Below, piece by piece: positions 1-5,672 of a DNA stretch of 8,569 bases; the stretch's first letter is position 1, and each line of letters opens with the position of its first letter. The notes under the pieces are model-generated. The model had not been told where the DNA came from. It did no database searches and worked only from the letters and a program-made list of their open reading frames with translations. This stretch comes from Clostridiales bacterium (GTDB lineage Bacteria > Bacillota > Clostridia > Christensenellales > Aristaeellaceae). The stretch is from NCBI GenBank assembly GCA_012522875.1, contig JAAYJP010000205.1:1-8569 (forward strand), read 5' to 3'. A program made the position numbers and the translations under genes.

Positions 1-21
1 CATATCAGCTTTTCCCCTTTT
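1..21 (-). promoter_or_regulatory. Possible ribosome binding site and start codon of a further minus-strand gene
   Basis: Read on the minus strand, a purine-rich stretch with GGGG at 17-14 is followed 10 bases later by an ATG at 3-1, the last codon before the window ends. It lies 22 bases downstream of the stop codon of the NagB-like gene, and no terminator separates them. A co-transcribed gene may therefore start here. Only one codon is visible, so neither reality nor identity can be judged. Confidence 0.3.
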
Positions 22-25
22 CGGT

Positions 26-976
26 TTAGTTGGTGTCAGCGCGCAGGGGACCGGCCAGTTCATTCATATAGAACAGCTTGCCGGGCAGGGTGGGGATATG
101 GCTGGAGGTAACGGCCTTGTCCGGGCCATAGCGCAGCGTCATCCAGAAGGACATGCCCTGCCACTGCATCCCGCGGGACAGGATACCGTCCGCGCCGCCG
201 ATGGCGTAATCTGTGCCAAGAATGATCCCGGGGCCAATGGTGTTGGCGTAGCAGGGGATCAGGGGCCAGCTGCTACGGAAACTGGTGATGGCGTTTTGCT
301 CGATGGTGAAGGGATGCAGCCTGGCGCCGATGCGGTAGGGCTCCTTCTTCCAGGTTTCCATGCTGTCGTATTCCTCAGCGAAATGCGGCTCCCAGAAGGC
401 GATGTGGCAGACCCGGCCGATGCCGTAGACCATCACCTGGCGCGCACCCCTGGCTTTGAGTTCCGCAATTTTTTCCGGATACAGCGGAAGATTGTCCCGG
501 GTGGCGAAGTTGCGCTGCTTTTCGGGCACCGTCAGCTCCCCCAGGGGGCCGTAGAATGCGTTTTGCATGGCATTCTGGAAGGCCACTGGGTCGCTGGCAG
601 GCACGGTGTTGCCGGCCTCGTCGGACCACTCATCCATGTTAAAGCCATGCACATGCCGGCAATCGATGTTCCAGGATTTGAGGAAGTACACCACCCACCG
701 GTACATGCCCATGGGGCCCACCGGGAGGATCATGATGAGCTGCTTTCCCTCTTCCTTGGCCACGCGGATCTGCATGGCAATCTCATGGCCCATATAGACG
801 CCAAATTCCTCCAGGTTATCACACGGGGCGATTTGGAAGCCCTCATGCCAGAATGGCTGGCGGAGGCCAACTTCCTCAGCCGGATGGGAAACGCAGGCCT
901 TCACCTTTTGCAGATCCCAACCCTTTGGAAACACCTCAGAAAAATAAGACCCCTTGAAGGTGTTGAGCATGTCCAT
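26..976 (-). CDS. Divergent glucosamine-6-phosphate deaminase/isomerase-like (NagB-fold) protein
   Basis: The 316-residue product belongs to the NagB/6-phosphogluconolactonase-type sugar isomerase fold and is somewhat longer than classical NagB (about 266). Hand comparison with E. coli NagB places the LPTGGTP substrate loop at LPVGPMG (84-90). The catalytic general base region NMDEY appears as NMDEW, with D115 matching Asp72. The GxGxxxHIAFxEP motif is GIGRVCHIAFWEP (185-197), so H191 matches the ring-opening His143 and E196 matches Glu148. The position of the relay residue Asp141 is V189, and the phosphate-binding Lys208 is not apparent. The enzyme probably catalyses an amino-sugar deamination/isomerisation or an aldose-ketose isomerisation in the cytoplasm, but on a substrate different from GlcN-6-P. 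The start at 976 is chosen because AAGGAGG lies 8 bases upstream; an in-frame ATG at 1030 has no such site. The gene is transcribed away from the ROK regulator from its own promoter. Fold assignment is firm; the reaction is not. Confidence 0.85.
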   Translation of the reverse strand: MDMLNTFKGSYFSEVFPKGWDLQKVKACVSHPAEEVGLRQPFWHEGFQIAPCDNLEEFGVYMGHEIAMQIRVAKEEGKQLIMILPVGPMGMYRWVVYFLKSWNIDCRHVHGFNMDEWSDEAGNTVPASDPVAFQNAMQNAFYGPLGELTVPEKQRNFATRDNLPLYPEKIAELKARGARQVMVYGIGRVCHIAFWEPHFAEEYDSMETWKKEPYRIGARLHPFTIEQNAITSFRSSWPLIPCYANTIGPGIILGTDYAIGGADGILSRGMQWQGMSFWMTLRYGPDKAVTSSHIPTLPGKLFYMNELAGPLRADTN

Positions 977-984
977 GTATAATT

Positions 985-991
985 CCTCCTT
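985..991 (-). promoter_or_regulatory. Shine-Dalgarno site AAGGAGG of the NagB-like gene
   Basis: On the minus strand AAGGAGG lies 8 bases before the ATG at 976-974. This decides the start: the earlier in-frame ATG at 1030 lies only about 9 bases inside the predicted transcript and has no purine-rich site before it. Confidence 0.85.
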
Positions 992-1045
992 GATGTGGTA
1001 TTTGACAGACCAGATAATTAATCCAGCCACTTTATAAACAATGCC

Positions 1046-1074
1046 AGTATCGCATGGTTTCCAGCCCGTGTCAA
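1046..1074 (-). promoter_or_regulatory. Promoter of the NagB-like gene (extended -10 type)
   Basis: On the minus strand there is a perfect -35 TTGACA (1074-1069), a 17-base spacer and a -10 GATACT (1051-1046). The spacer ends in TGC directly before the -10, giving an extended -10 element. Transcription would start near 1039, leaving a leader of about 63 bases before the ATG at 976. The boxes are seen in the sequence; activity is inferred. Confidence 0.7.
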
Positions 1075-1093
1075 CTCACCCGGGCAGAGTTTG

Positions 1094-1110
1094 TTAAGCC
1101 GCTGACTTAA
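1094..1110. promoter_or_regulatory. Inverted repeat between the divergent promoters, candidate operator
   Basis: TTAAG (1094-1098) and CTTAA (1106-1110) form a perfect 5-base dyad around 7 bases. It lies between the -35 boxes of the two divergent promoters (1069-1074 and 1125-1130), where one bound regulator could affect both. The arms are short, so chance is possible. Confidence 0.35.
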
Positions 1111-1124
1111 TTCCCGCCAATCCC

Positions 1125-1153
1125 TTGAAAAGCGCACGCGCTTGTTCTATACT
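1125..1153 (+). promoter_or_regulatory. Promoter of the ROK regulator gene
   Basis: A -35 box TTGAAA (1125-1130), a spacer of exactly 17 bases and a -10 box TATACT (1148-1153), each one mismatch from consensus. Transcription would start near 1160, giving a leader of about 83 bases before the regulator start at 1243. The spacer contains a strong palindrome, listed separately. Confidence 0.7.
1130..1143. promoter_or_regulatory. Palindrome AAGCGC-AC-GCGCTT in the promoter spacer, candidate autoregulatory operator
   Basis: Two perfect 6-base arms (1130-1135 and 1138-1143) surround two central bases. The dyad starts on the last base of the -35 box and fills most of the spacer, so a protein bound here would block RNA polymerase. 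The ROK protein encoded just downstream is the obvious candidate, but binding is inferred only from position and symmetry. A GC-rich dyad of this length can also arise by chance. Confidence 0.45.
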
Positions 1154-1185
1154 GAAGGGGCCAGCAGACCAAATCGAAATAGCGT

Positions 1186-1196
1186 CACCAGTGGTG
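1186..1196. promoter_or_regulatory. Palindrome CACCA-G-TGGTG in the leader of the ROK gene
   Basis: A perfect 5-base dyad around one base lies about 26-36 bases downstream of the predicted transcription start. Outer arms AGCG (1181-1184) and CGCT (1201-1204) nearly extend it. It could be a second operator or a small RNA hairpin. The 7-base word ACTGGTG, part of its reverse complement, recurs at 2631-2637 over the -10 of the downstream operon promoter. Confidence 0.3.
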
Positions 1197-1242
1197 GAAT
1201 CGCTGTTGACCGCCCCTGCCGCTCAGGTGGAAAGGACGCCCA

Positions 1243-2523
1243 ATGAGATACATGACCATGCGCGAGCCGCGCATGAACAATCAGAAAACCATCAAGGAAG
1301 AAAATATCAAGACGCTGTTCAGCCTCATTTCATCAGATCCCGGTGTTACCCGTGCCCAACTGGGACGGATCACCGCCCTGAGCCCCACCACCGTGTCAAC
1401 CCTGGTGGATGAGCTGGTGCAGCGGGGCCTGGTGCTGGAGACCGGGCCTGCCAACACCCAAAGCGCCGGGCGCAAGCCCATTGCCCTTCAGGTCAATCCA
1501 CGGGGCCGCCAGCTGGCGCTGTTCTCCCTGAGCCGCTGGGGAATCCGCTTCTGGCTGTATAACCTGGCGCTGGAGGAAGTGGACACCCGTTTTGTGGAGT
1601 ATTCAGCGGATCGTTACGGCGGTTTTTCCGAGGAAGCGGACGGCACAGAGCCGGACGCCGGAGCGGACTATATGTCCCTGATCGAATCCATCCTCGTCAA
1701 GTCCCCATATTGTGACCCGGCCCGGCTGCTGGCCGTCTGCATCTGCTTTCCCGGCATCCACCTTGCAAGGGAAAAATCCTTTTCCTGGTCGGCGATGCGG
1801 GTGTCCTTCTCAGAATCCGATGTGCTCCAGCTGGAAAGACGCCTGAGTGTCCCGGTGTTCCTGGGCAATGCTGCCTTGTGCCGCGCCTATGCCGAAAAGA
1901 AACAACTGGACGGGCCAAACTCCCGGCTTGAGGATTTGATTTATGTCACTGTCCGGGACGGGCTGGGCGCCGGCGTTATCGCCGGCGGCGCCTTCCTGAC
2001 CGGCCCGGAAAACAGCGCCGGCGAGATCGGCCATGTCTCCGTGGACTACAAGGGAAAGCGCTGCGCCTGCGGGCAGCGGGGCTGTGTTGAACAATATGTC
2101 ACCCTTGACGCGCTGGCTGAGCGGGTGCGCCAGGTGATGAACCTCGGGCAGGCGCCCACGATGGCCGCGATCGGGGAGTACTGTACCAAAGGAAACGAAG
2201 CCGTATGCGAGGTCATAGACGATGCGGCCGCTATGCTGTTTACAGCCATCTTCAGCACCGTCTGCATCACCGGCATCAAAAGGGTGGTGATCGGCGGGGG
2301 CATCGAGCAGCTGGGGGAATACTTCCTTGGCCGGCTGCGCGCTTTTCCCAGGGACAACCCCCACAACAAGCTGTCCCAGAACATCGACATCTCCTATGCC
2401 CGCTCCGGCCTCTACGGGGATATCCGGGGTATTGCCCAGTTCTATCTGGACCATGTCTTTACCATCACCATGGATTCGGACGAGCACTGGGGCCAGAACG
2501 GCAGGAGGCAGATTACAGCATAA
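1243..2523 (+). CDS. ROK-family transcriptional repressor (NagC/XylR type)
   Basis: The 426-residue product has the usual length and layout of ROK repressors. An N-terminal winged helix-turn-helix (about 20-65; recognition region 47-56, SPTTVSTLVD) is followed by an actin-like sugar-binding domain. The nucleotide-loop-like DGLGAGV (239-245) and the zinc site are present: H264 followed by CACGQRGC with C274, C276 and C281, then E283. The ROK kinase motif ND.N is here NA.L (N209, A210), so the catalytic Asp is lost, which fits a sensor rather than a sugar kinase. The protein probably binds a pathway sugar and releases DNA. The start at 1243 has GGAAAGGA (1229-1236) 6 bases upstream; ATGs at codons 4, 6 and 11 are possible, and codon 11 would leave the conserved part intact. 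The gene is divergent from the NagB-like gene and in line with the transport operon, so it may regulate both. Confidence 0.93.
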   Translation: MRYMTMREPRMNNQKTIKEENIKTLFSLISSDPGVTRAQLGRITALSPTTVSTLVDELVQRGLVLETGPANTQSAGRKPIALQVNPRGRQLALFSLSRWGIRFWLYNLALEEVDTRFVEYSADRYGGFSEEADGTEPDAGADYMSLIESILVKSPYCDPARLLAVCICFPGIHLAREKSFSWSAMRVSFSESDVLQLERRLSVPVFLGNAALCRAYAEKKQLDGPNSRLEDLIYVTVRDGLGAGVIAGGAFLTGPENSAGEIGHVSVDYKGKRCACGQRGCVEQYVTLDALAERVRQVMNLGQAPTMAAIGEYCTKGNEAVCEVIDDAAAMLFTAIFSTVCITGIKRVVIGGGIEQLGEYFLGRLRAFPRDNPHNKLSQNIDISYARSGLYGDIRGIAQFYLDHVFTITMDSDEHWGQNGRRQITA

Positions 2524-2603
2524 GTTATTGCGCCAGGGGACAAACGCCCGGCAACTCAATGGCAAAATATCGAGAAGGCAAGGGCAGTTCCCGGATAGGC
2601 ACA

Positions 2604-2633
2604 TTGACAAGGGAAGGCTTGCTTTGCTAAACT
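2604..2633 (+). promoter_or_regulatory. Promoter of the catabolic and transport operon
   Basis: The 209-base gap 2524-2732 contains a perfect -35 TTGACA (2604-2609), an 18-base spacer and a -10 TAAACT (2628-2633) preceded directly by TGC (2625-2627), an extended -10. Transcription would start near 2640, about 93 bases before the first operon gene. A weak dyad CAAG-N6-CTTG (2608-2621) overlaps the -35 and spacer, in the same place as the palindrome in the regulator's promoter. The rest of the gap shows only an imperfect direct repeat, ACGCCGAATG/ACGCCAATG (2661-2670, 2679-2687). Confidence 0.6.
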
Positions 2634-2732
2634 GGTGTTCCTAAAGTCATTGGAATAATCACGCCGAATGGTGGAAAAACGCCAATGTGCCCCATCTTTC
2701 CGGCGATAATCCAAGAAAAGTGAGGAAGACAA

Positions 2733-3731
2733 ATGTTGCGTGTCGCGATTGTCGGCTCCGGATTCATGGGCAAGTCCCATGCCGAGGCATACAAGGCCCT
2801 GCCCGGCGTTGAGCTGGCAGGGATCATCAACCCCAACCCCAAAAACGCAGTTCCGCTGGCCAGGGAAACAGGCTGCGGCTACTTCGCCTCCCTTGAAGAC
2901 GCTGTGAAGGAAGGGCCACTTGATATTGTCAGCGTGTGCACCCCCACCTATCTGCATGAGCAATATGTCATTGAAGCGGCTCAAGCCGGCTGCCATGTGC
3001 TGTGCGAGAAGCCTGTCACCTTCACCCTGGAGAGTTTTGACCGGATGGTGAAGGCCTGCCAGGACAACGGGGTGAAATTGATGGTGGCCCAGGTGGCCCG
3101 CTGGTGGCCGGAATTCATCGACATCGCCCGCCGGCTGAACGGCGGAGAGCTGGGCCGCATCCACATGATTTATGAAAAGCGGCTCTGCCAGCTGCCCACC
3201 TGGTCCACCTGGCACCGGGATCCCGCCAAAAGCGGCGGGGGCCTTTATGACCTGAACATCCACGACATCGATTTCCTGGTAAGCGTCTATGGGCGGCCGG
3301 AAAGCGTCTTTGCCACAGGGCACAAGGGAGACGGCGGCGCCTGGATGTATGTGGTGACCAGCCTCCTCTGGCCAAACGGCGTTAAGGCCACGGTGGAAAC
3401 CTGCATTGAGATGCCCGGGCCCTGGCCCTTCTCCATTGAGTTCAGGGGAGCGGGCGACAGGGGAACGCTTCACTATAACCTGCAGGCCGGCATGAACATC
3501 AAGGACGGGGAGCAAAACAGCAACTATACCTGGTACCCCGCGGGAGCCCAGGCGCCCGAGACGCTGCCAGTTGCGCAAACCGACATGTTTGTATCGGAAA
3601 TCACGGAATTTGTGGACGCGGTAAAAAACAATGGCGAATTGCCGGTCCCCCTGGCTGAATCCCGCGTGGTGCTGGAAGTGGTCCTGGCCACCCTGCGGTC
3701 CCTGGAAGAGGGCGGTATCCAGAAAGTATGA
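2733..3731 (+). CDS. Gfo/Idh/MocA-family NAD(P)-dependent oxidoreductase
   Basis: The 332-residue product matches the family's usual length. An N-terminal Rossmann fold begins MLRVAIVGSGFMG (nucleotide-binding GxGxxG at 8-13), the conserved EKP with the active-site lysine is at 92-94 (K93), and the substrate-domain motif GGGLYDLNIHDID carries the catalytic pair D173/H177. Enzymes of this family oxidise or reduce a hydroxyl of a sugar, inositol or sugar derivative with NAD(H) or NADP(H); the position attacked and the substrate cannot be read from the sequence. GAGGAAG (2722-2728) precedes the ATG. It is the first gene after the operon promoter, and its last codons overlap the start of the zinc dehydrogenase by 4 bases (ATGA), which suggests translational coupling and joint function. 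Family is sure; calling it inositol dehydrogenase would be a guess. Confidence 0.93.
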   Translation: MLRVAIVGSGFMGKSHAEAYKALPGVELAGIINPNPKNAVPLARETGCGYFASLEDAVKEGPLDIVSVCTPTYLHEQYVIEAAQAGCHVLCEKPVTFTLESFDRMVKACQDNGVKLMVAQVARWWPEFIDIARRLNGGELGRIHMIYEKRLCQLPTWSTWHRDPAKSGGGLYDLNIHDIDFLVSVYGRPESVFATGHKGDGGAWMYVVTSLLWPNGVKATVETCIEMPGPWPFSIEFRGAGDRGTLHYNLQAGMNIKDGEQNSNYTWYPAGAQAPETLPVAQTDMFVSEITEFVDAVKNNGELPVPLAESRVVLEVVLATLRSLEEGGIQKV

Positions 3732-4744
3732 CCATAACGCCAAAAGGCTTTTTCGGGCGAAAGGGCTTTGAACTGGACTTGCGGGCGCTGTCCGTCCGCC
3801 CTTTGGGCGCCCACGGTGTACGGATCAGGGTGCTGGCCTGCGGCGTGTGCGGAACAGACCTGCACTTCCTCAGGGACTCGGTTGATTATGCTCCCCTTGG
3901 CCATGAAGTCTGCGGGCAGGTCCTGGAAACAGGCGCTGCGGTCACACGGTTTGTTCCCGGCCAGCAGGTGGTGATGGAGGATGTGGCGCTCTGCGGGACC
4001 TGTGACCAGTGCAAATCCGGCCGGGTCGACCTGTGCCGGTCCGGCTTCACCATGCAGGATCAGCCCGGGATGGCAGAGGAGATTGTGCTTCACGAGAACA
4101 TGCTGCACGACGCTTCCGGCCTGGATCCTGTTTTCGCCGCCATGACCGAGCCCCTGGCCGTCGCCATCCGCTGTGTGGAAGCCCTGGGGCCTGATCCTGG
4201 CAAGCCGCTGGCCATTTTTGGCATGGGGACGATCGGGCTTTTCTGTGCGGCCTACGCGCATTTCAGGGGTGCCGGGCCCATCACCATGATCGCCCGGGAT
4301 CCTGAAAGCCAGCGAAACAAGGCTGCCTGGGAGGCCGCCCGCGGCCTGGGCGCGCAGCAGGCGTTCTACACCAGCGAAAAGGGCTGGATGGAGGGCATCG
4401 GTTTCTTTCCCTCTGTCATCCTGGCGGCACCCCCCAGCCTTGCCGCCCAGGCGCTGAAGCTTGCCGCATACGGCGGCCGCGTGCTGGCCTGCGGCGTCAC
4501 CCTGGGGGAGGGGAAAACAGCGGAACTGGATGTCAATGACATGGTGTGGAACAAAAAGTCCCTCCTCACCTCCATCGCCGAACCGGGGCTTCATTTCCCT
4601 CTGGCCCTGTCGCTGATACGCTCCGGGCGCATTGACGCGGGCCGGGTAGTCACCCACCAGCTTCCGCTGGGTGAAGCATGGGAACTGGCCCGCCTGTACG
4701 GCACGGACAAGCCCGCTGTCAAAACCGTCATTATACCCGGCTGA
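3728..4744 (+). CDS. Zinc-dependent medium-chain dehydrogenase (threonine/sorbitol dehydrogenase-like)
   Basis: The 338-residue product is a complete MDR alcohol dehydrogenase of the polyol/threonine dehydrogenase group. The catalytic zinc site is read from C41 in CGVCGTD, H59/E60 in GHE and E140 in TEPLAVA. The structural zinc is held by C89, C92, C95 and C103 (CGTCDQC...C). The Rossmann loop is GMGTIG (164-169), and an acidic residue after the second strand (IARD) fits NAD as cofactor. It would oxidise a secondary alcohol of a sugar or polyol to a ketone, or the reverse. Its start overlaps the stop of the Gfo/Idh/MocA gene by 4 bases and has no strong ribosome binding site, so translation is probably coupled. 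Two dehydrogenases together suggest two redox steps, for example oxidation, epimerisation or isomerisation, and reduction. Substrate is unknown. Confidence 0.92.
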   Translation: MTITPKGFFGRKGFELDLRALSVRPLGAHGVRIRVLACGVCGTDLHFLRDSVDYAPLGHEVCGQVLETGAAVTRFVPGQQVVMEDVALCGTCDQCKSGRVDLCRSGFTMQDQPGMAEEIVLHENMLHDASGLDPVFAAMTEPLAVAIRCVEALGPDPGKPLAIFGMGTIGLFCAAYAHFRGAGPITMIARDPESQRNKAAWEAARGLGAQQAFYTSEKGWMEGIGFFPSVILAAPPSLAAQALKLAAYGGRVLACGVTLGEGKTAELDVNDMVWNKKSLLTSIAEPGLHFPLALSLIRSGRIDAGRVVTHQLPLGEAWELARLYGTDKPAVKTVIIPG

Positions 4745-4755
4745 ATTTCGCCGGG
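4736..4755 (+). other. Perfect GC-rich hairpin over the stop codon of the zinc dehydrogenase gene
   Basis: CCCGGC (4736-4741) and GCCGGG (4750-4755) form a perfect 6-base stem around an 8-base loop that begins with the TGA stop codon (4742-4744). No T-run follows, so it is not an intrinsic terminator. It may protect the upstream message or mark a processing point between the coupled dehydrogenase pair and the isomerase gene. Confidence 0.4.
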
Positions 4756-4779
4756 CGGCCCTATCACCCCACATCAAAC

Positions 4780-4786
4780 AAGGAGG
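4780..4786 (+). promoter_or_regulatory. Shine-Dalgarno site AAGGAGG of the TIM-barrel isomerase gene
   Basis: AAGGAGG lies 5 bases before the ATG at 4792. This fixes the start there rather than at an in-frame ATG at 4678 inside the preceding gene, whose extra N-terminal residues look nothing like the first strand of a TIM barrel. Confidence 0.85.
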
Positions 4787-4791
4787 ACCTC

Positions 4792-5619
4792 ATGAAACAC
4801 ATTATCGCTGTCAGCACCAACACCTACCACGGTTTCACCGTTGACCAGGCCCTGGAAGGCATCGCCGCGGCCGGGTTCAAGTACGTGGAACTCACCGCTG
4901 TGCGAAACTGGACGGAACATATCATGCCCGATAAGGCGGAGCATGAGCTGGACCGCGTAAAAGCCAAAATGGAAAATCTGGGGCTTGAGTGCATCGCCCT
5001 CAGCGGCCACTGCAACCTGACGGAAACGGAGCGGCTGAATGATTTCCGCGCCAACATGGCGCTGGCCCGCCGCTTTGGCGCCAGCTACATCATCTCTTCC
5101 ACCGGCGAGGCCCACTTCGGCAAGGAAGAAGCTTTCGCCGATGATGTGCTCATTGAAAACATCACAAGCCTCCTTGGAGACCTGGAGCGCCACAACCTGA
5201 AGCTGGGCATTGAGGTGCACGGTGAATACGGCACCGGCGAAGCGGTGGCACGCGTGGTGAAGGGTGTAAACAGCCCCCGGGTGGGTGTCAACTTTGACAC
5301 CGCCAACGTCGTCTACTATGGCGGCACTGACCCCATGAAAGACCTGGAAAAGAGCCTGGACAGCGTCAACTATGTCCACCTGAAGGACAAGGTGGGCATG
5401 GACAAGAGCTGGAACTTCCCGGCCGTCGGCAAGGGAGAGCTGGACCTGCTGGGCATGATCAGCTACCTGGATGCCCATGGCAGGAATGTGCCACTGTCCA
5501 TTGAGGTGGAGTTCACTGAGGATTTCACCATGCGCGATAAGGTGGAAGGCGACCTGGAGCACGCCAACCAGGCGGTCAGGGATTCCTTCGACTACCTGCG
5601 CAGGAACGGCCTTATATAA
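4792..5619 (+). CDS. TIM-barrel sugar (phosphate) isomerase/epimerase, xylose-isomerase-like
   Basis: The 275-residue product is a full-length member of the AP-endonuclease-2/xylose-isomerase-like TIM-barrel family, which includes IolE/IolI, tagatose/psicose 3-epimerase and hydroxypyruvate isomerase. The four metal ligands expected at the barrel mouth are visible: E141 in IEVHGEYG, D169 in NFDTAN, H196 in YVHLKDK and E238 in SIEVEF. A divalent metal (often Mn or Mg) would polarise a keto sugar for proton transfer, giving epimerisation, isomerisation or dehydration. Start chosen from AAGGAGG 5 bases upstream; the N-terminus MKHIIAVSTNTYHG forms the first strand. It follows the two dehydrogenases after 47 bases and precedes the binding protein by 53. 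C-deglycosylation loci of gut bacteria also pair Gfo/Idh/MocA and TIM-barrel proteins, but the small partner subunit is absent here. Substrate is unknown. Confidence 0.9.
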   Translation: MKHIIAVSTNTYHGFTVDQALEGIAAAGFKYVELTAVRNWTEHIMPDKAEHELDRVKAKMENLGLECIALSGHCNLTETERLNDFRANMALARRFGASYIISSTGEAHFGKEEAFADDVLIENITSLLGDLERHNLKLGIEVHGEYGTGEAVARVVKGVNSPRVGVNFDTANVVYYGGTDPMKDLEKSLDSVNYVHLKDKVGMDKSWNFPAVGKGELDLLGMISYLDAHGRNVPLSIEVEFTEDFTMRDKVEGDLEHANQAVRDSFDYLRRNGLI

Positions 5620-5626
5620 GGGTGCT

Positions 5627-5642
5627 GCCGGGGAAACCCGGT
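5627..5642 (+). other. Intercistronic hairpin with a GAAA tetraloop
   Basis: CCGGG (5628-5632) and CCCGG (5637-5641) form a perfect stem closed by a GAAA (GNRA) tetraloop, with a further G-U pair outside (5627, 5642). An A/T-rich stretch (TAAAATATATTAGAATA) follows, then the ribosome binding site of the binding-protein gene. There is no T-run, so it is not a terminator. It may stabilise the 5' end of a processed binding-protein message. Confidence 0.45.
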
Positions 5643-5672
5643 AAAATATATTAGAATACAGGAGGATACCCC

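Noticed and set aside
98..982. Plus-strand open frame of 294 codons opposite the NagB-like gene
   Set aside because: It lies almost wholly antisense to a gene with recognisable active-site motifs, has no ribosome binding site, and its product is rich in H, G and A with no known motif. It is a by-product of GC-rich codon use.
977..1030. Longer start (1030) for the NagB-like gene
   Set aside because: It would fall only about 9 bases after the predicted transcription start, without a ribosome binding site, whereas 976 has AAGGAGG at 8 bases.
2527..2553. Possible terminator after the ROK gene (TTGC...GGG...CCC...GCAA)
   Set aside because: The stem is interrupted and no T-run follows. It may be a weak structure, so read-through from the regulator into the operon cannot be excluded.
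2556..4777. Long minus-strand open frames (395 and 417 codons) across the two dehydrogenase genes
   Set aside because: They oppose genes with complete family motifs, have no Shine-Dalgarno sites or promoters, and show no recognisable domain. Few stop codons are expected opposite GC-rich genes.
4678..4791. Longer start (4678) for the isomerase gene
   Set aside because: The extension lies mostly inside the preceding dehydrogenase gene in another frame, and AAGGAGG directly precedes 4792.
4774..5562. Minus-strand open frame of 262 codons opposite the TIM-barrel gene
   Set aside because: It mirrors the isomerase gene, which has all four metal ligands and a perfect ribosome binding site; the antisense product has no motif.
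2733..5619. C-glycoside cleavage (Dgp-type) locus
   Set aside because: A Gfo/Idh/MocA oxidoreductase and a TIM-barrel protein are present, but the small beta-type partner subunit is not in the window and a zinc dehydrogenase sits in its place. A general keto-sugar route fits better.
5643..5657. A/T-rich stretch before the binding-protein gene as a promoter
   Set aside because: TATATT (5647-5652) resembles a -10 box, but no -35-like hexamer exists 16-18 bases upstream and there is no TGn extension.
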